Shown one piece after another: positions 5,096 through 9,321 of a DNA stretch of 9,321 nucleotides. The position numbers and the translations under genes are program-made. Source of the DNA: Sediminispirochaeta sp. (lineage in GTDB: Bacteria; Spirochaetota; Spirochaetia; DSM-16054; Sediminispirochaetaceae). The stretch is taken from positions 1 to 9,321 of the forward strand of contig DSBN01000087.1 in NCBI GenBank assembly GCA_011046055.1. Direction: 5' to 3'. A model generated the notes under the pieces. That model saw only the letters and a list, made by a program, of their open reading frames with translations, searched no databases and was not told the origin of the DNA. Numbering within the stretch: position 1 is the stretch's first letter; each line of letters starts with the position of its first letter.

Positions 5096-6925
5096 TTAAT
5101 TCAATCTATTTTTTTGTGGCCGCACCAGACATTTTCGCCCGTAGCCGATCAAATCCCGCCGCCCCGCCTTGACGAGAGCCTCCCGTACGATTCGCCGGTT
5201 CTCCCGACGGTTGAACTGAAGGAGGGCTCGCTGCATCCGCCTCTCCCGGCCTCCACGGGGAACGTATACCTTGTTCATGGTCCGCGGATCCAAGCCCGTG
5301 TAGTACATACAGGTTGAAACGGTCCCCGGCGTGGGGTAGAAGTCCTGCACCTGGTCGGGGATGAAACCGCTGTCTCGACAGTATTCGGCCAGTTCTACCG
5401 CGTCCTCCAGCCGCGACCCTGGATGCGCGCTGATAAAGTAGGGGATCAGGTACTGTTTTTTCCCCAGCTCCTTGTTAATTCGGCTGAAGGCGCGGCTGAA
5501 ATCACGGTACACCGCTTCTGAGGGCTTGCCCAGAAACCCAAGCACGCGGTCGGAGACGTGCTCCGGGGCCACCTTGAGCTGGCCGCTGACGTGGTGTTCG
5601 CAGAGCTCCCGAAAAAACTCCTGCCCGGTACCACTGCCGTCGAGCAGCAGATAGTCGAAGCGGAGTCCCGAACGGACAAAGACCTTTTTTATTCCCGGGA
5701 GGGCACGAATCTCGCGGAGCAGGCGCAGGTAGTCGGCGTGATCGGGCTTCAACCGCGGACAGGGTGAGGGAAAAAGGCACTGCCGCTCCACACAGGCGCC
5801 CTTGGTCTTCTGCCGGTCGCAGGCGGGCCGGCGGAAATTGGCCGTCGGTCCACCCACATCGTGGATGTAGCCTTTAAAATCCTCGTCCCGAGTCAGCTCC
5901 AGCGCCTCCCGCAGCAGCGATTCGTGGCTGCGGGACTGTACGATTCGGCCCTGGTGAAAAGCCAGGGCGCAGAAGCTGCAGCCGCCGAAACAGCCGCGGT
6001 GGGAGACCAGGCTGAAACGCACTTCTTGGAGCGCGGGAATCTCTTGGCGGTAGCTCGGATGGGCCCGACGGGTGTAGGGCAGCTGGTACACGCGGTCGAG
6101 TTCCTGCTGGCTGAGGGGATACTCGGGAGGGTTTTGAACGATCCCCTGCTCTCCGTGCTGTTGGAACAGCGGGGCCGCCGAGAAGGGGTCGGCGTTGCGC
6201 ATCCAGAGGGCAAAGCCTTCGGCAAACAGCCGGGGATCCTCCCGCATTTGCTCAAAAGAGGGTAGACGCCGTGCCGATATCTCCTCCGGGGAAAGGTCTT
6301 GCAGCTCTTTACCCGTGAGCCGGAACACCGTTCCCCGCAAATCACGGATACCCCTCGCCTCTTCGCCGGCGGCCAGGCGGCGGGCCAGCTTGACCATGCT
6401 CTTTTCGGCCATACCATAGACCAGCAGGTCCGCCTTGGAGTCGATCAGAACCGAACGACGCAGGGTATTGCTCCAGTAATCGTAATGGGCGATCCGGCGC
6501 AAGGAAGCTTCGATGCCGCCGATGACGATCGGCACCCCCCGGTATGCCTGCCGGGCGGCGCCGGAATAGACAATCAAGGCCCGGTCTGGCCGCCTTCCCG
6601 GTACTCCACCGGGACTGTAGGCCTCTTCGCTCCGGGGTTTGCCGTTGGCGGTATAATGGTTGACCATGGAGTCCATGTTGCCCGATGTGATGAGAAAGGA
6701 GAGTCGAGGACGGCCGAATGTCTTGAACGCCTCTATGTCCTGCCAGTTCGGCTGGGCGATGATACCGACCCGAAAGCCCTCGTCTTCCAGCAGACGTCCG
6801 ATCAGCGCCGCACCGAAGGAGGGGTGGTCTACGTAGGCGTCACCGCTGATGAGCACGAAATCACAGCTGTCCCAGCCGCGGGCCTCCATATCCGCTCTCC
6901 CGAAGACCAAAAAGTCTCCGTTCAT
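5096..6925 (-). CDS. YgiQ-family radical SAM protein (UPF0313)
   Basis: A 609-residue protein close to E. coli YgiQ across its length. The N-terminal family domain has SGDAYVDHPSFG (27-38) and GGIEASLRR (136-144). The radical SAM core has GCFGGCSFC with cysteines at 312, 316 and 319. A second conserved cysteine set at 369, 378, 383 and 389 could hold another cluster; this is inferred. The C-terminal DUF3362-type region begins near residue 520 (DQVQDFYPTPGTVSTCMYYTG). It is shorter than E. coli YgiQ, lacking an insertion after the N-terminal domain and the basic tail. The substrate of the family is unknown to me. The start is unsure: ATG at 6925 is chosen because it keeps the family's N-terminal FL...MxxxGWDSCD segment, though its ribosome site is weak. 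A TTG at 6952 overlapping the upstream stop, or an ATG at 6889 after GGGAG, are alternatives; the last would cut conserved residues. Confidence 0.92.
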   Translation of the reverse strand: MNGDFLVFGRADMEARGWDSCDFVLISGDAYVDHPSFGAALIGRLLEDEGFRVGIIAQPNWQDIEAFKTFGRPRLSFLITSGNMDSMVNHYTANGKPRSEEAYSPGGVPGRRPDRALIVYSGAARQAYRGVPIVIGGIEASLRRIAHYDYWSNTLRRSVLIDSKADLLVYGMAEKSMVKLARRLAAGEEARGIRDLRGTVFRLTGKELQDLSPEEISARRLPSFEQMREDPRLFAEGFALWMRNADPFSAAPLFQQHGEQGIVQNPPEYPLSQQELDRVYQLPYTRRAHPSYRQEIPALQEVRFSLVSHRGCFGGCSFCALAFHQGRIVQSRSHESLLREALELTRDEDFKGYIHDVGGPTANFRRPACDRQKTKGACVERQCLFPSPCPRLKPDHADYLRLLREIRALPGIKKVFVRSGLRFDYLLLDGSGTGQEFFRELCEHHVSGQLKVAPEHVSDRVLGFLGKPSEAVYRDFSRAFSRINKELGKKQYLIPYFISAHPGSRLEDAVELAEYCRDSGFIPDQVQDFYPTPGTVSTCMYYTGLDPRTMNKVYVPRGGRERRMQRALLQFNRRENRRIVREALVKAGRRDLIGYGRKCLVRPQKNRLN

Positions 6926-6938
6926 CTCGGATACGGAC

Positions 6939-7268
6939 TCATTCCGTGCCAATGAGCAGTTTGGGATAGGGTTCCGACGGTAACAGATGGAGGCGAATGT
7001 GTTTGGGGTTTCCCATCTTCTCTACCGTCTTCAGGCTCAATTCGACGGTTCCCAGACGGCATTCGTTCTTCTGATAGAGCCGCGCGTACTGCCCCCCGCC
7101 GTCGCTGCTCCTCAAAACGTCAATCCCGCCCTCGCAGAACAGTAGCACCGTAGCTTCGGTCATCATCAACCCCAGGTCGAATCCGTCGTTGGGGTTTATA
7201 ACCACCTCCTTCTCCGAAAAAGAGTAGTCCGCCAATACCTTCAAAAAACCGGTCTCCCGTAAATCCAC
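6939..7268 (-). CDS. Small protein of unknown function upstream of the YgiQ gene
   Basis: A 109-residue protein that I do not recognise. It has no signal peptide, membrane helix or known catalytic motif. It looks soluble, with alternating hydrophobic stretches that suggest beta structure (EVVINP 21-26, TVLLFCEGGIDVL 40-52, VELSL 75-79, HIRLHLL 90-96). A Gly-rich turn (SSDGGGQ, 54-60) lies mid-protein. Two cysteines (45 and 70) are far apart and form no motif. The GTG start at 7268 is well supported by GGAGG 8 bases upstream. Its stop lies 13 bases before the YgiQ ATG, and with the alternative TTG start the two genes would overlap, so they are probably co-transcribed and coupled. That it is real rests on the ribosome site, the clean frame and this spacing. 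Confidence 0.65.
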   Translation of the reverse strand: MDLRETGFLKVLADYSFSEKEVVINPNDGFDLGLMMTEATVLLFCEGGIDVLRSSDGGGQYARLYQKNECRLGTVELSLKTVEKMGNPKHIRLHLLPSEPYPKLLIGTE

Positions 7269-7276
7269 CAGTCATA

Positions 7277-7281
7277 CCTCC
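7277..7281 (-). promoter_or_regulatory. Ribosome binding site that selects the GTG start of the 109-residue protein
   Basis: GGAGG on the minus strand lies 8 bases before GTG at 7268. An ATG at 7275, in another frame, is only 1 base from the site, too close to be used. Confidence 0.6.
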
Positions 7282-7337
7282 AGCGCTCTGAATGAAGGTG
7301 TCGCGAGAGTCAAAGCCCACCGCAACACCGGAACCTT

Positions 7338-7367
7338 AGTATTCCACAAATACCCCCAATAGATCAA
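7338..7367 (-). promoter_or_regulatory. Possible promoter for the small protein-YgiQ operon
   Basis: TTGATC (7367-7362) and AATACT (7343-7338) on the minus strand are 18 bases apart. Both are only partial consensus matches. A promoter is expected here because the genes diverge; the exact site is uncertain. Confidence 0.3.
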
Positions 7368-7383
7368 ACCCTTGAAAAGAGAC

Positions 7384-7412
7384 TTGACTTTCATTTTTGC
7401 TCGTATTACTAT
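7384..7412 (+). promoter_or_regulatory. Promoter of the MerR-hydrolase operon
   Basis: TTGACT at 7384-7389 and TACTAT at 7407-7412 are separated by 17 bases, a normal sigma-70 spacing. This differs from the classic MerR-activated promoter, whose spacer is stretched to 19-20 bases. Confidence 0.6.
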
Positions 7413-7423
7413 ACGTATACGTA
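7412..7423 (+). promoter_or_regulatory. Palindromic operator candidate at the MerR promoter
   Basis: TACGTATACGTA is a perfect 12-bp palindrome. A second, TATACGTATA at 7410-7419, overlaps it. They begin inside the -10 box and extend over the expected transcription start, a position that suits repression. The likely binder is the MerR protein encoded 18 bases downstream. A self-complementary 12-mer is expected by chance in only a few percent of gaps this long. Confidence 0.5.
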
Positions 7424-7440
7424 CACGTTTAGGTGGTTAT

Positions 7441-8130
7441 ATGAAAGAAAGCATACTTACACTGGATGAAGCAGCCAGGCTTACCGAACTCGACGAAGAG
7501 GCTGTACTCGCGTGGACCAAGGCCGGATTCTTGCCTCCCCTGGGCTACACCGACGAGCAGCGCCCCTTTTTCGCCCAGGAAGTGGTAAAAAAGCTGGAGC
7601 ACCTCAAGCATCTGCAAGAGATAGGCTACCGGGAAGATGAGATCAAAAAAATCCTCCGCAAGGTAGGTTGGCCGGAGTCCCAGGAAACATCGGCCCGGCA
7701 GGCCAAAGAGGAGCTGCTCACCGTCGGTTCTCTGGCCGAACAGGTGGGAGTCAGTCCCCGGACCATCAAGCACTGGGAAGACAAGGGCATCCTCGAAGCG
7801 GATATGCGCAGCGAGGGAGGCTTTCGTCTCTACCGCACCTACTACGTCTTTTTCTGCAAGCTGATCCAGGACCTGCAGTTATTCGGCTACTCCTTGGAGG
7901 AGATCAAGCAGATATCCGACTACTTCCGGCTCTTCGACAAGATCCGGCGAGACCAGGAGGAACACTCTTCCGAGCAGACCGTCAGCTATCTCGAAGAGAT
8001 GTTGGATGAGATCGAGCGCCTGTACCAAAAAATCGATCAGCTCAAATCTGGAATAAGCCGCTGGGAGGAGCTACTCAAAAAGCACAAGAAGCAGATCATC
8101 CAACTCAAAAACCGGTACACCGGCAAATAG
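7441..8130 (+). CDS. MerR-family transcription regulator with two tandem HTH domains
   Basis: A 229-residue DNA-binding protein. Residues 5-73 form a first MerR-like winged HTH (TLDEAARLTELDEEAVLAW, then a helical part ending EIGYREDEIKKILRKVGWP). Residues 92-162 form a second and more typical one (VGSLAEQVGVSPRTIKHWEDKGIL, EGGFRLYR, then LQLFGYSLEEIKQISDYF). Residues about 165-225 are charged and helical, a coiled coil that would dimerise. There is no separate effector domain and no Cys cluster, so a metal sensor of the MerR/ZntR kind is unlikely. The ATG at 7441 follows AGGTGG by 4 bases; an in-frame TTG at 7372 would put the promoter inside the gene and is rejected. The gene has its own promoter and palindrome and ends 8 bases before the hydrolase gene. 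Self-control and control of the hydrolase are inferred. Confidence 0.88.
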   Translation: MKESILTLDEAARLTELDEEAVLAWTKAGFLPPLGYTDEQRPFFAQEVVKKLEHLKHLQEIGYREDEIKKILRKVGWPESQETSARQAKEELLTVGSLAEQVGVSPRTIKHWEDKGILEADMRSEGGFRLYRTYYVFFCKLIQDLQLFGYSLEEIKQISDYFRLFDKIRRDQEEHSSEQTVSYLEEMLDEIERLYQKIDQLKSGISRWEELLKKHKKQIIQLKNRYTGK

Positions 8131-8138
8131 GAGTAAGC

Positions 8139-9321
8139 ATGACCAAACAAAAAACCAAGACGACGCCTTGGAGCACCGCTTCAACGGTGAGTTTTCATTT
8201 CCAGTCGCGTCACGTCGATCTCTATCCTCGGGTAGATTACGAAGGCAGCAGCGAGCTGCTCAAAGCCCTGTTTCGCTACTATCTGGAGGAGAACAGCTAC
8301 TCCGACCGCTACCTCTTCCACGGTCTCCAGAGATCTGACAGGGATGTTCGGGAGAACCTAGAGTTCGACTACCCCGTGGTCCTCCCGAACACGGACGCCC
8401 CCTACAACGCGGCGCTCCTCCTGCTCCACGGTCTGAACGAAAAACGTTGGGACAAATACCTGCCTTGGGCCCGTCGTTTGGCCGACAATCTGCACCGACC
8501 GGTGCTGCTCTTCCCCCTGGCCTTTCATATGAACCGAGCCCCCACGGCGTGGTCGGATTCGCGTAAGATGATCCCGGTAGCCCGGGAGAGGAAGAGGCTC
8601 TTCCCCGAGCTCCAGGACAGCTCTTTCCTGAATGTCGCTCTAAGTCACCGTATTCAGTTCGCCCCCCACCGTTTCTTGACCTCCGGTCTCCACAGTATCT
8701 TCGATACCGTCGACCTCGTGAGCACGATCAGGTCGGGAGACCACCCCCTGTTCGAGGAGAACGCCTCGGTGGACCTCTTCGGCTACTCCATCGGCGCTAC
8801 CATCGCCGAGTACCTGATGATGGCCGACCCGCGGGGCCTCTTCTCCGACTCCCGGGCCTACCTCTACTGCGGCGGCGCCGTGATCGACCGGAGCTCCCCG
8901 GTCTCAAAGACGATCATCGACGCGGAAGCCTACCGGGAGCTGTTCTCCTTCCTCACCAAGGTCTTCCGGGGCATCGCCGACCTCGGTGACGGACTGCAGC
9001 GGGTACTTCGAGAGCATCTCAAGGACCTGGAGTGGCTCAAGAGCCTACTGTTCATCGACCGAATGCGGGGTATCCGAGAGCACCGTCTCGGAGAGATCGC
9101 CGCCCGACTCCGGGCCGCGGTGATGAGCAAAGACCGGGTCTTCCCTCCGGAGGCGGTACGTAGCAGCCTGCAGGGCCCCGCTCCCATCGAAGTGCTGGAG
9201 TTCGACCTGCCCTTCGAATACCGCCACGACAACCCCCTGCCGGTAAAATCGGAGAATCCCGAGGCGGTAGAACATCTGCTGCGGGAAATCAGCCGGGACG
9301 CCGCTAATTTTTACCTCCATC
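8139..9321 (+). CDS. DUF6051-type alpha/beta hydrolase (partial, C-terminus missing)
   Basis: The gene runs off the right edge; 394 residues are visible. LLLLHGLNEKRWDKYLPWA (93-111) supplies the HG of a hydrolase oxyanion region. VLLFPLAFHMNRAP (122-135) and the segment before it match my recollection of DUF6051 proteins. The nucleophile elbow is GYSIG at 215-219 with Ser217. Asp332 (MSKDRVFPP) fits the acid of the triad, and His363 (YRHDNPLP) is a fair candidate for the catalytic His. There is no signal peptide or membrane helix, so it is probably cytoplasmic. The N-terminal 80 residues are an extension before the hydrolase fold. ATG at 8139 has AGGAG 5 bases upstream, overlapping the MerR stop, so the two genes are translationally coupled. 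Substrate is unknown; an ester or thioester is a guess from the fold. The DUF6051 assignment is from memory of the motif. Confidence 0.8.
   Translation, partial: MTKQKTKTTPWSTASTVSFHFQSRHVDLYPRVDYEGSSELLKALFRYYLEENSYSDRYLFHGLQRSDRDVRENLEFDYPVVLPNTDAPYNAALLLLHGLNEKRWDKYLPWARRLADNLHRPVLLFPLAFHMNRAPTAWSDSRKMIPVARERKRLFPELQDSSFLNVALSHRIQFAPHRFLTSGLHSIFDTVDLVSTIRSGDHPLFEENASVDLFGYSIGATIAEYLMMADPRGLFSDSRAYLYCGGAVIDRSSPVSKTIIDAEAYRELFSFLTKVFRGIADLGDGLQRVLREHLKDLEWLKSLLFIDRMRGIREHRLGEIAARLRAAVMSKDRVFPPEAVRSSLQGPAPIEVLEFDLPFEYRHDNPLPVKSENPEAVEHLLREISRDAANFYLH

Noticed and set aside
7120..7320. Gly-rich 66-residue minus-strand frame overlapping the small protein gene
   Set aside because: Its internal ATG is 1 base from the GGAGG site, its upstream start has no ribosome site, and the overlapping 109-residue frame has ideal spacing.
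7372..7440. In-frame TTG at 7372 as the MerR start
   Set aside because: It would place the promoter and palindrome inside the coding region, and ATG 7441 has a good ribosome site.
1..9321. Mobile element, defence system, CRISPR array or tRNA
   Set aside because: No transposase, integrase, terminal repeat pair, regular spacer array or tRNA-like fold was seen on either strand.

Overview
The window comes from a GC-rich bacterial chromosome. It holds seven protein genes and no RNA gene, insertion sequence, phage gene or CRISPR array that I can see. The gene set (DUF1007 protein with a NicO permease, a KamA-like enzyme, a YgiQ-type radical SAM protein, and a double-HTH MerR regulator beside a DUF6051 hydrolase) would suit a free-living spirochaete or a similar anaerobe. 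That placement is a weak inference, because no marker gene is present.

Layout. Five genes lie on the minus strand and read from about 7270 down to 1. First comes an unrecognised 109-residue protein and, 13 bases after it, a YgiQ-family radical SAM protein. Next is an AT-rich gap of about 280 bases with an extended -10 promoter and a leader that may fold, then a KamA-family radical SAM aminomutase. After an 89-base gap follows a tight set: a secreted DUF1007 protein, a NicO-type nickel/cobalt permease, and a sensor histidine kinase with a periplasmic solute-binding domain that is cut by the left edge. From 7269 to 7440 lies a divergent promoter region. To its right, on the plus strand, a MerR-type regulator with two HTH domains is followed 8 bases later by a DUF6051 alpha/beta hydrolase that is cut by the right edge.

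How the genes may work together. DUF1007 and NicO are known genomic partners in divalent metal (Ni/Co, possibly Zn) transport. The histidine kinase starts 36 bases after the permease gene, so it is probably co-transcribed and may sense a solute linked to that transport. The MerR protein probably controls its own operon, since a perfect 12-bp palindrome overlaps its promoter, and with it the hydrolase. The KamA-like enzyme keeps the radical SAM cysteines and the carboxylate-binding Arg. It appears to lack both Asp residues that recognise the lysine side chain, so its substrate may not be lysine.

Nothing here is a clear new defence or mobile system. The best leads are the KamA-like active site, the kamA leader region, and the MerR/DUF6051 pair with its palindromic operator.
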